Source: an uncultured Bacteroidales bacterium (lineage in GTDB: Bacteria; Bacteroidota; Bacteroidia; Bacteroidales; Porphyromonadaceae). Taken from it: a stretch of DNA of 46,213 nt. The number at the start of each line of letters is the position of its first letter. The stretch's first letter is position 1. The notes under the pieces are model-generated. The model was not told where the DNA came from and did no database searches. It saw nothing but the letters and a program-made list of their open reading frames with translations. Made by a program: the position numbers and the translations under genes. Positions 31,678 to 39,727 of the stretch are shown one piece after another. Where the stretch lies: the NCBI GenBank assembly GCA_902489445.1, contig CABTZX010000011.1:1-46213 (forward strand), in the 5' to 3' direction.

Positions 31678-32344
31678 CACGTCCTATTTCATCCACCCCA
31701 ACGCTCAATCCCATCCGCTCTCACGCTCTCTTTCTCGCGATAATACGTACCCCCTTCCCCACTCTCCTACACCCTAGTCCATCCACCCCCACGCTTCATT
31801 CCATCCGCTTTCACGCCCTATTTCTCGTGACCATATGTACCACTTCCCCCACTCCTTCGCCTTATTTCCCAACAACTTGCGCATCCCCGCCACCACTTCC
31901 ACGTATCCTCTCTCACGCACCAACGTATCCCCACCCCCTCTTACAGGTAGATGCTCCATCACTTACACCTACTCAAGCCCTCACATCCACGAAAATCTCC
32001 AGCGAATTACGCGCACCTACCTCCCCATCGCACGCACTCCTTACCCTACTTATACGCACCTTTCCCCCCTCTTATACGTAGATGTTCGACCACTTATACG
32101 TATATCCTCGACCACTTGTACGTACCTTTTCGACAAATCCTTTAAACGATTTATATAAATCATTAAAACAGGTTATACAAATCCTTTAAATAATTTGTAC
32201 GAATACTTTAAAGGATTTATTGAGAAGGTACGTACCTCTACCCGAGAAGGTACGTATAAGCAACTGATGATGTACGTACAAATGGGTGACGTAATACGTA
32301 TAAATAGGTGACGGTACACGTATAAAAGAGGTACCTTGTACGTA
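31678..32344. repeat. Long 22-bp phased array with TACGTA/TTTAAA-type cores
   Basis: Cores of six bases lie every 22 bp. From 32053 to 32339 the register is exact at fourteen positions: TACGCA 32053, TACGTA 32075, 32097, 32119, TTTAAA 32141, TTAAAA 32163, TTTAAA 32185, 32207, TACGTA 32229, 32251, 32273, 32295, CACGTA 32317, TACGTA 32339. Leftwards the cores become CACGCT-like (31678, 31700, 31722, 31744, 31768, 31790, 31812, 31834, 31856, 31878, 31900, 31922, 31942, 31964, 31988, 32008, 32031) with shifts of one or two bases at a few steps. The left part is C-rich. No open frame here shows a domain. Confidence 0.9.
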
Positions 32345-32423
32345 TGGATAGTGGGAAGCAGTGCCCAAAGCGAGGGAGAAGGTGCGAAGATTAGCGAGAA
32401 TGAGAAGAGAACATTGAGAGAAA

Positions 32424-32700
32424 GGGGATAAGAGCGAAATGCAAATGGTATGGTCTTGTTAGGAAGTTCGAAGTGTAGATAAACAGAAATGGTATATAAA
32501 GTGGGGAGATTGGAAGTAGTGAAATTGGGGAAATGGGATAAGGGCGTGATGTGAGGCGTACAATCATGTAGCGTGGTGGAGGCGGAGATGAACGAGAATA
32601 GTATATAGGTGAGAATGATGGCGTTCGGAGGTGGGAAAGATTGGAAGTAGTGAAATCGGGAAAAGGGGATAAGAGCGAGATGTGGCTGATCTGGTGGTGT
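32424..32700. repeat. Purine-rich direct repeats between the long array and porU
   Basis: GATTGGAAGTAGTGAAAT occurs at 32508 and 32639 (131 bp apart), each followed by a GGGATAAG-type segment and GATGTG. A third GGGATAAGAGCG lies at 32425, 110 bp before the one at 32535. The plus strand is rich in G and A. A weak 22-bp rhythm may continue here. Confidence 0.7.
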
Positions 32701-32748
32701 GGGGAAGCGTGTGCGGAGGTGCCGGGGAGGTTCATTCGTTGAAAGCGT

Positions 32749-32756
32749 TACCTTTG
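32749..32756 (+). promoter_or_regulatory. -7 box of porU-porV
   Basis: TACCTTTG followed by CA, about 95 bp before the porU ATG. Confidence 0.65.
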
Positions 32757-32851
32757 CAGAGGGTTACCATGCAGCGAAAGGTATCTTTTGCGTATCCCGA
32801 TGTGGGGCGGGTACACACTAAACGGGAGCGGTGGCGCGTTATAGAGGTTGT

Positions 32852-35800
32852 ATGAGGAAGATGCGTTCGTTCAGTCGGCTCGTTCGGATAGGGTTCTGCT
32901 TGCTTTTGTGGGTGGAAGCTCTGTTGCCGTGTCGTGCCGATTCGCCGGCGAGTCCCTTTGCGTCAGGCAAATGGGTCAAAGTGGCGGTATCAAAGAGCGG
33001 TGTATATCGGATTACTTATGAGGCATTGCGCAAAGCGGGGTTCGCATCTCCCGAGCGGGTGGGGGTATACGGTTACGGCGGTGCATTGCTCAGCGAACGG
33101 CTTGCGGATGCTCCTCGTGAGGTGCTTCCTCCGGTGCCGGTGGTGCAGCAAGGCGATGCGCTGTATTTCTATGGGGAAGGAACCACCACGGTGCACTATA
33201 ACGCTGCGTCAGCGCGCTACGAGCGTTCCCTCAATCACTACGCCACGGAGGGGTATTATTTCTTATCCGATGTGGCAGAACCGGTGCTGATGAGTGGCGA
33301 ATCGCCCGCTGCGGACGGCTCGGCACCTGTGGCAGATTATTTCGATGCCTTTGCGCTGCACGAGGAAGAGATGACCTCTCTGAAGCAATCGGGTCGCTTG
33401 TTGGTCGGAGAACCACTATCTATGGGTTCAAGCCGCAAAGTGGCTATTCCTTTGCAAGGAGGCACTCCGCTTTCCAATAGTGAGATGCGCATTTATGCTG
33501 CGTATGTAGCTTTGCCCGCGACGGAGGCATATTTTGAGCTATCGATAGGGGGCAAGCAGGTGATTAAGGATAGAATCAGCCGCGGGGAGGATGGCTCCCA
33601 CAGCAACTTTTTAGCCGGAATTCGGCACTATACATCCGGTGTTTTTCCATCGGACGGAGGAACAAATGCAGAGGCTGTTCTACGGGTAACGCCCGCAACG
33701 GATAAGGCTTATTTGGATTATCTGTTTGTGCACTATAAAGCGCGTCCGCACTATACAAAAGGCACGCAGCTGGCTCTTCGTCGGAGCGAGGGTAGTTATC
33801 GTTTTTCAATAGCGGATCTGCCTGCCAATGCGTTCGTTTGGGCGGTCGATTCTCCTAATGATATTCATTCCTTGGAAGCGCAGAACGGGGCTTATCCGTA
33901 TAGCGCCGTGAACCGAAAGGGTGGGGCGCGCCGGCTGGTGGTATGCGCACCGGAAGATGCGTACAATATCGGTACGCTCGCACCGGTTGCTATTCAGGAT
34001 ATACATGGATATGAGGGTGTTCCGGAACTAATGATCATTTGCGCAAAAGCGTTCCGCACCGAAGCGGATCGTTTGGCGCGTTTTCACTCGGAATATGAGG
34101 GAATTCGCACGATTGTGATGACGCAAGAGGAGCTTTTCAACGAATTTTCGTCCGGAACGCCTGATGCAACCGCCTACCGATTGATGGCGAAATACTTCTA
34201 CGATCGGTATCGTTCGAGCCAACCGAGTGCCGATCCGACCGAAACAAAGATGAATTTGTTGCTCTTGGGGGATGGAGCTGCGGATAACCGTCTGCTGAGT
34301 TACGATTGGAAAGCTCTGAAGCAAAGTGGCACAGAAATGTTGCTCACCTATCAAAGTGTTAACTCGCTCAATATAGACAGCTACACGGCGGACGACTATT
34401 TTGCATACCTTTTGCCGGAAGATGATGATAAATCGAACGGCGAAAAGCGCATGACCATTGGCGTGGGGCGCTTTACGGTGCGCACAAAGAGCGAAGCGCG
34501 TGCCGCGGTGGATAAGTGCATTTCCTACGCATCTGAGCTCGATCCCGGCGCATGGAAGACGCGTGGCTGCTTTGTGGCAGATAACGGCGATGGATACGGA
34601 CACCTGCGCCGTGCCGAACAATTGGCTAATATGACGGGGAAATTAGTACCGGAGCTGATGATGACAAAGGTCTATTTCGATGCATTTCCCAAGCAAACTG
34701 CCAACGGATTGACTACCTTTCCCGGCGCAAGACGCAAACTTATGGATGCATTCGATAAAGGTTTGCTTTTTGTCAATTATACCGGTCACGGCAATCCCTC
34801 TGCGTGGAGCGACGAGCAGATCCTCACTGTGGCGGATATTCAGCAGTTCAACTTTCCGCATTGTCCGCTTTGGGTTACGGCAACGTGTGACTTTGCCAAC
34901 TTCGATAGCCCGATGACCAGCGCCGGCGAGCGTGCTTTCCTCAACGAGAAGAGTGCCGCCATTGCACTTTATACCACAACGCGCGTGGTTATTGACCTTT
35001 ACAACCAGGATTTGAACGAAGCCATTACGAATAGTTTGTTCGGACCAAGAAAAAATAACATTCCGGCAACGCTGGGAACCGTACTGAAGGAGGCGAAGAA
35101 CGCAATGATCACCACGAGCCACGATACGATCAATAAGCTTAACTTCCTATTGATCGGCGATCCGGCTCTGAAGCTCAAAATGCCCACTCGTCGCGCCGTA
35201 GTCAGCACGCTTAACGAACATACCGCCGGCAGTAGCGATACGGTTCGCCTCAAAGCGCTTGAAAAGGTATCCGTAAAAGGCTACGTTGCCACAAACGAAG
35301 GCGCGGTGGACGGCGATTTTACCGGTTCTATGGCGATTACTGTGTTTGATGCCGAGCAAAAGGCTGAAACCTTGGAAAGCAACATTCCCGCCTACTTGGA
35401 GAAAAAGCAGGAATATTCGGATTTTCCCGGCTTAATCTATGCCGGCAATGCGCGTGTGGAAAACGGATATTTCGACTTTTCCTTTATCGTGCCCAAGGAT
35501 GTATCCTACGGGAACGGTGCGGGACGTATCAATTTGTATGCCTACGCGGAAACGTCCAAATTGGAGGCGATGGGCGTTGATCGCTCCTTTAAGATTGTGC
35601 CGGGAAGCCCCGGAAGCACAAAGCCGGATACGGTTCCGCCCGAAATCCGCAAGTGCTTTTTGAACGATTCTACCGCAACGGATAATTTTCTCACCGGTAG
35701 TACGCCGCTCTTTGTAGCTGAATTGTACGACGAAAGCGGCTTGAACCTATCGGAAAGCGGCTTGGGGCATCGGATTACGCTCTGCATTGATGAGCAGTTC

Positions 35801-36328
35801 GACCATACCTATAGTTTGAACAACTACTACGAAGCTTCCACTACGGAGGCGGGTTTGGGGCGAGTTGCTTACACTTTGCCGGAAATTGCGGAAGGCGATC
35901 ACACGGCAACGCTCACCGTTTGGGACGTATACAACAATATGGCAACGAAAACCATCCGTTTCCGTGTCAATAAGGATTTAGCTGCCGAGGCGGTAGTTGT
36001 ATCGGCATTCCCCAACCCGGTACCGCGTGGCAGCGAGGTTTGCTTCAGAATTCTGACGAATCAACCGCGCGAAGAGTTTACCGGTTCAGTCGAACTGATC
36101 GATTTTACCGGTCGGGTTGTAGCAAAAAGCAATCCGGTAACCATCCAAAGCGACCTAAACGCACCGCAAGAAGTGCGTTGGACGCCCACAACCTCTTATG
36201 CCACTTATCCGCAACCGGGGTTGTATCTATATCGTTGGACCATAATCAGAAATAACGGACGGGCAAGCTGTGCCACCGGCAAATTGGTGATTTTAGGCGA
36301 CGCAGCCCAACCGCAACAAACAGAATAA
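32852..36328 (+). CDS. porU: T9SS C-terminal signal peptidase PorU
   Basis: Gingipain-related (C25) cysteine protease that, in P. gingivalis, removes the C-terminal signal of T9SS cargo at the cell surface and links the cargo to A-LPS. An ATG at 32852 (MRKMRSFSRL) gives a signal peptide ending PCRAD; the GTG at 32831 is less likely. The N-terminal half is beta-rich. The caspase-like core holds His646 in YTGHGN and Cys679 in TATCDF, near the positions known in P. gingivalis PorU. The end (about 1060-1158) is itself a T9SS C-terminal domain (FPNPVPRGSEV, then GLYLYRW, GKLVIL). It lies 9 bp before porV, its outer-membrane anchor. Confidence 0.96.
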   Translation: MRKMRSFSRLVRIGFCLLLWVEALLPCRADSPASPFASGKWVKVAVSKSGVYRITYEALRKAGFASPERVGVYGYGGALLSERLADAPREVLPPVPVVQQGDALYFYGEGTTTVHYNAASARYERSLNHYATEGYYFLSDVAEPVLMSGESPAADGSAPVADYFDAFALHEEEMTSLKQSGRLLVGEPLSMGSSRKVAIPLQGGTPLSNSEMRIYAAYVALPATEAYFELSIGGKQVIKDRISRGEDGSHSNFLAGIRHYTSGVFPSDGGTNAEAVLRVTPATDKAYLDYLFVHYKARPHYTKGTQLALRRSEGSYRFSIADLPANAFVWAVDSPNDIHSLEAQNGAYPYSAVNRKGGARRLVVCAPEDAYNIGTLAPVAIQDIHGYEGVPELMIICAKAFRTEADRLARFHSEYEGIRTIVMTQEELFNEFSSGTPDATAYRLMAKYFYDRYRSSQPSADPTETKMNLLLLGDGAADNRLLSYDWKALKQSGTEMLLTYQSVNSLNIDSYTADDYFAYLLPEDDDKSNGEKRMTIGVGRFTVRTKSEARAAVDKCISYASELDPGAWKTRGCFVADNGDGYGHLRRAEQLANMTGKLVPELMMTKVYFDAFPKQTANGLTTFPGARRKLMDAFDKGLLFVNYTGHGNPSAWSDEQILTVADIQQFNFPHCPLWVTATCDFANFDSPMTSAGERAFLNEKSAAIALYTTTRVVIDLYNQDLNEAITNSLFGPRKNNIPATLGTVLKEAKNAMITTSHDTINKLNFLLIGDPALKLKMPTRRAVVSTLNEHTAGSSDTVRLKALEKVSVKGYVATNEGAVDGDFTGSMAITVFDAEQKAETLESNIPAYLEKKQEYSDFPGLIYAGNARVENGYFDFSFIVPKDVSYGNGAGRINLYAYAETSKLEAMGVDRSFKIVPGSPGSTKPDTVPPEIRKCFLNDSTATDNFLTGSTPLFVAELYDESGLNLSESGLGHRITLCIDEQFDHTYSLNNYYEASTTEAGLGRVAYTLPEIAEGDHTATLTVWDVYNNMATKTIRFRVNKDLAAEAVVVSAFPNPVPRGSEVCFRILTNQPREEFTGSVELIDFTGRVVAKSNPVTIQSDLNAPQEVRWTPTTSYATYPQPGLYLYRWTIIRNNGRASCATGKLVILGDAAQPQQTE

Positions 36329-36337
36329 CATCGAGAT

Positions 36338-37543
36338 ATGAAAATAAGAACATTCTTTTGCCGCAAATCCCTCACGGCAACCAAATTGCTCCCGGCGCTA
36401 TTACTTATGGCAGTAACGGCACCACTCGGCGCTCAGGAAGAGGGAACCATTAAGGAACAGCGCTTCAATGCGGTGGTCACCTCCGTACCTTCGTTGCAGA
36501 TTAACCCCAGTGCGCGCAGCGGCGGTATGGGTGATGTGGGCGTTTCCACCACACCGGACGTGTTTGCGCAGTACTTCAATCCGTCTAAATACGCATTTCT
36601 GTCGTCCAAAGCGGGCGTAGCTTTTTCCTACACGCCTTGGTTGGCTAAATTGGTGCGTGATATCAAGTTGATGGAATTGGTGGGGTACTATAAGATAGGT
36701 GCTGAGGATAATCAGGCGCTGAGTGCGTCACTTCGCTATTTTTCAATGGGGAGCATTGAGCAATATGACGAAATGTCCCGCTCATTAGGTCAAGCGCACC
36801 CGAACGAATTCGCCGTCGATTTGGGCTATTCCATCCAGTTGACGCCCGATTACTCAATGGGTGTTGTACTGCGCTACATCCGTGCCGATCAGAACCTCGC
36901 TACGGGCGAAGCGCGCGCCGGAAACGCGTTTGCTGCCGATATTGCCGGCTATCTGACCAAATACTTCTACATCGGTCAGAGCGAATCGCTGTGGACCCTT
37001 GGCTACAACATCAAAAATATCGGTACCAAAATCTCCTACGGAGGCGGACAGGCTATGTTCATCCCTACCAAATTGAGCTTAGGGAGCGGATTGCTCTACC
37101 CGATTGACAACTACAACGCGCTGTCATTTAACCTCGAAATGAATAAGCTTTTGGTGCCCACACCGCCGCTTCAGGACCAAAAGGATCCCGATGCGTATCG
37201 CGCCGCATACGACAAGTATATCAACACCTCCTCAATTGCCGGCATCTTCAAGTCGTTTGGCGATGCGCCCGGCGGATTTAAGGAGGAAATGCAGGAAATC
37301 AATTGGGGCGCAGGGATGGAGTACAGTTACGACAACCGCTTCTTCCTCCGCGCCGGATACTCTTATATCAGCCCGAATAAGGGGAATCTGCAATTCTTTA
37401 CCTTGGGAGCCGGCTTTAAGATGAACGTCTTTAGCATCGATGCTTCCTACCTCATTTCGACGGTTGCCGCCAATCCGTTGGACCAAACGCTCCGCTTTAC
37501 GCTGGCATTTGACTTCGACGGAATACGCAATCTACTCCATTAA
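36338..37543 (+). CDS. porV: T9SS outer-membrane protein PorV (LptO)
   Basis: FadL-like 14-strand barrel that holds PorU at the surface and shuttles cargo from the SprA translocon to the attachment complex. Residues 1-32 are a signal peptide ending APLGAQ. The family's start, SVPSLQINPSARSGGMGDVGV, then FAQYFNPSKYAF, is clear. Barrel strands continue to the end, DFDGIRNLLH. At 401 residues it matches P. gingivalis PorV. The order porU-porV-ispF is the same as PG0026-PG0028. Confidence 0.96.
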   Translation: MKIRTFFCRKSLTATKLLPALLLMAVTAPLGAQEEGTIKEQRFNAVVTSVPSLQINPSARSGGMGDVGVSTTPDVFAQYFNPSKYAFLSSKAGVAFSYTPWLAKLVRDIKLMELVGYYKIGAEDNQALSASLRYFSMGSIEQYDEMSRSLGQAHPNEFAVDLGYSIQLTPDYSMGVVLRYIRADQNLATGEARAGNAFAADIAGYLTKYFYIGQSESLWTLGYNIKNIGTKISYGGGQAMFIPTKLSLGSGLLYPIDNYNALSFNLEMNKLLVPTPPLQDQKDPDAYRAAYDKYINTSSIAGIFKSFGDAPGGFKEEMQEINWGAGMEYSYDNRFFLRAGYSYISPNKGNLQFFTLGAGFKMNVFSIDASYLISTVAANPLDQTLRFTLAFDFDGIRNLLH

Positions 37544-37574
37544 ACGGCTCGGCACCGCTGCAAGAGTTTGGCAA

Positions 37575-37654
37575 AAGGTATATACCTCTCCGCTGAAAGG
37601 TATATAGGTTTGGGGCGAAAGGTATATACATATCAACGGAGAGGTATATACCTT
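37575..37654. repeat. 22-bp phased palindrome array D
   Basis: Cores start at 37577 (GGTATATACC), 37599 (GGTATATAGG), 37621 (GGTATATACA) and 37643 (GGTATATACC), exactly 22 bp apart. It lies 34 bp after the porV stop, in the 197-bp gap before ispF. The last unit is followed by TTTTTT, but a ten-base palindrome with no loop is not a normal terminator. Confidence 0.92.
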
Positions 37655-37740
37655 TTTTGAGCCGTAATGCAACCGGTGAAACCGAACTTTTAATCGGGAT
37701 ACAAGTAAGTTAATCTGTAATTTGGAAAAGAGTAGCGAAT

Positions 37741-38235
37741 ATGGCTTTTGAGATACCTTTTGCCGTGGGCAACGGATTTGATGTACATCGCTTTCGCGAG
37801 GGAGGCGTGCTGAAATTGTGCGGGGTGGAAGTGCCGTACACAAAGAGCCTCTTGGCGCATTCCGACGGAGATGTAGCGCTGCACGCTCTGTGTGATGCAC
37901 TGCTCGGTGCCGCCGCACTGCGGGATATCGGCTATCATTTTCCCCCATCGGACGATCGCTACAAAGATATCGATAGTGGCGTGCTTTTACAGCGCGTGGC
38001 TACTTTGGTGGCGGATGCCGGGTGGATGCCGGCCAATGTGGATGTAACCATCATGGCGGAACAACCGCGCATCAAACCGTATGTAGAGGCAATGCGGACG
38101 CGCATCGCTGAACTTTTGGGCGGCGAAACTGTTGTTTCCGTAAAGGCAACTACCTGCGAAGGATTGGGATTTGTGGGCAGAGAAGAGGGAATTGCCGCTA
38201 TGGCTTCCGTTTTGCTATACAGAAAGAAGGATTAA
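37741..38235 (+). CDS. ispF: 2-C-methyl-D-erythritol 2,4-cyclodiphosphate synthase
   Basis: MEP-pathway enzyme that cyclises CDP-methylerythritol phosphate with loss of CMP, towards isoprenoids. Metal ligands are in GFDVHRF and HSDGDVALHALCDALLGA, followed by GYHFPPSD. NVDVTIMAEQPRIKPY and VSVKATTCEGLGFVGREEGI are the conserved C-terminal motifs. At 164 residues it is typical of this trimeric cytoplasmic enzyme. purB follows 5 bp later. Confidence 0.97.
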   Translation: MAFEIPFAVGNGFDVHRFREGGVLKLCGVEVPYTKSLLAHSDGDVALHALCDALLGAAALRDIGYHFPPSDDRYKDIDSGVLLQRVATLVADAGWMPANVDVTIMAEQPRIKPYVEAMRTRIAELLGGETVVSVKATTCEGLGFVGREEGIAAMASVLLYRKKD

Positions 38236-38240
38236 AAAGA

Positions 38241-39581
38241 ATGGATTTGAATGAACTCACTGCCGTAAGCCCGGTGGACGGACGGTACGGCAATAAAACG
38301 TTACCGCTCAGAAGTTACTTTTCCGAAGCGGCTCTGATTGCTTATCGGGTACGCGTTGAAGTACGCTATTTCCTTGCATTGTGCGAGGTAGTACCCCAAC
38401 TTAAGGGCAAACTGACCGATGCCCAAAGGCAACAGATTGAACGAATTGCCGAAAATTGCGATTCGTCTGCCGCGCTTCGGGTCAAAGCAATTGAAAAAGA
38501 GACCAATCACGATGTAAAAGCGGTAGAGTACTACATTAAGGAGCAGTTTGCCGATTTGGGGCTCTCCGCCTATAGTGAGTTCGTTCATTTTGGGCTGACC
38601 AGCCAAGATATCAATAATACGGCGTTTCCGATGATGATGCACGATGCGCTGACCAATAGCTATCTGCCTTTGATTGAGGAACTGGCGGCTCATTTGGAAG
38701 CACTTGCCGATGAATGGAAAGCAATACCAATGCTGGCGCATACGCATGGACAACCCGCCTCGCCTACACGCTTGGGTAAGGAAATCGGCGTATTTGCCTA
38801 TCGGCTTCGCTGCCAGCTGGAGGAACTGAAAAAAGTACCCATTACGGCTAAGTTCGGTGGAGCTACCGGTAATTTCAACGCGCATCACGTTGCTTACCCC
38901 GATATGGATTGGATCCGTTTTGCCGATCATTTTGTTGCTTCTTTGGGATTGAAGCGCGAAGCTCTGACTACACAAATTTCCAATTACGACTATCTGGCGG
39001 CTCTGTTCCAAGCGATGGAGCGCGTCAACACCATACTAATTGATTTGGCTCGCGATGTGTGGAGCTACATTTCGATGGGTTATTTCCGTCAAAAGATTAA
39101 AGCCGGTGAAGTGGGCTCTTCCGCAATGCCACACAAAGTGAACCCGATTGATTTTGAAAACGCCGAAGGCAATTTGATGATCGCCAATGCCTATCTGGAG
39201 TTTCTTGCGCGTAAATTGCCTGTATCGCGCCTACAACGAGATCTAACCGACTCAACCGTTATCCGTAACGAAGGGATGCCCGTAGCTTACGCGCTGATCG
39301 CTTTTACCAGCCTTCAGAAAGGATTGGGCAAACTCATTGTGGACGAACAGCGCATTGTCGACGATTTGAGCCGAAATTATGAGGTGGTGGCGGAAGCAAT
39401 CCAAACAATTCTTCGCCGCGAAGGCTATCCGCATCCCTACGAAGCGCTGAAGCTGCTAACCCGCACCGGTAGAGCAATGGACGAAAACACGATACGAACT
39501 TTTGTGAACAGTTTGGAGCTGAGCGATGCCGTTAAGGAAGAAATCCTGCGCATTACGCCACTCAACTACCTCGGTCTCTGA
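38241..39581 (+). CDS. purB: Adenylosuccinate lyase
   Basis: Lyase acting twice in purine synthesis: SAICAR to AICAR plus fumarate, and adenylosuccinate to AMP plus fumarate. It belongs to the fumarase/aspartase superfamily. The N-terminal LTAVSPVDGRYGNK, FVHFGLTSQDINNTA, the catalytic His stretch MLAHTHGQPASPT and the signature SSAMPHKVNPIDFENAEGN are present. Its 446 residues match the E. coli-like form. It is read with ispF as one unit. Confidence 0.97.
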   Translation: MDLNELTAVSPVDGRYGNKTLPLRSYFSEAALIAYRVRVEVRYFLALCEVVPQLKGKLTDAQRQQIERIAENCDSSAALRVKAIEKETNHDVKAVEYYIKEQFADLGLSAYSEFVHFGLTSQDINNTAFPMMMHDALTNSYLPLIEELAAHLEALADEWKAIPMLAHTHGQPASPTRLGKEIGVFAYRLRCQLEELKKVPITAKFGGATGNFNAHHVAYPDMDWIRFADHFVASLGLKREALTTQISNYDYLAALFQAMERVNTILIDLARDVWSYISMGYFRQKIKAGEVGSSAMPHKVNPIDFENAEGNLMIANAYLEFLARKLPVSRLQRDLTDSTVIRNEGMPVAYALIAFTSLQKGLGKLIVDEQRIVDDLSRNYEVVAEAIQTILRREGYPHPYEALKLLTRTGRAMDENTIRTFVNSLELSDAVKEEILRITPLNYLGL

Positions 39582-39590
39582 TTTTATTGT

Positions 39591-39598
39591 TACTTTTG
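39591..39598 (+). promoter_or_regulatory. -7 box of the pseudouridine synthase gene
   Basis: TACTTTTG just after the purB stop. The leader of about 125 nt contains a stem CCCGTCA (39631-39637) / TGACGGG (39654-39660). Confidence 0.55.
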
Positions 39599-39727
39599 TA
39601 TCGAATAACAGACGAAACTGTATGATGGAACCCGTCACTCAGACCAAAACAGCTGACGGGTACGTCGCTTCGGTAGTAACAATAAACTAATATAACCGAG
39701 ACCATCCGGTGAAAGAGATATATAAAT

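Noticed and set aside
31678..32344. CRISPR array
   Set aside because: The units are 22 bp in total with a 6-bp core and no constant repeat of 24-40 bp alternating with unique spacers. No cas genes are present.
31774..32735. Several 60-114-codon frames between rplU and porU
   Set aside because: They are translations of the 22-bp array or purine-rich repeats, with low-complexity Ser/Thr/Pro/Tyr composition.
32831..32851. GTG at 32831 as the porU start
   Set aside because: The ATG at 32852 gives a normal signal peptide with basic N-region. The GTG start adds seven residues without a ribosome site.
34028..35122. Long open frames antisense to porU
   Set aside because: They lie fully inside the convincing porU gene and have no recognisable domain. 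They are shadows of its codon usage.
37643..37660. Array D as a Rho-independent terminator of porV
   Set aside because: The last core is a loopless 10-bp palindrome. The T run is present, but a stable hairpin with a loop cannot form from one unit.
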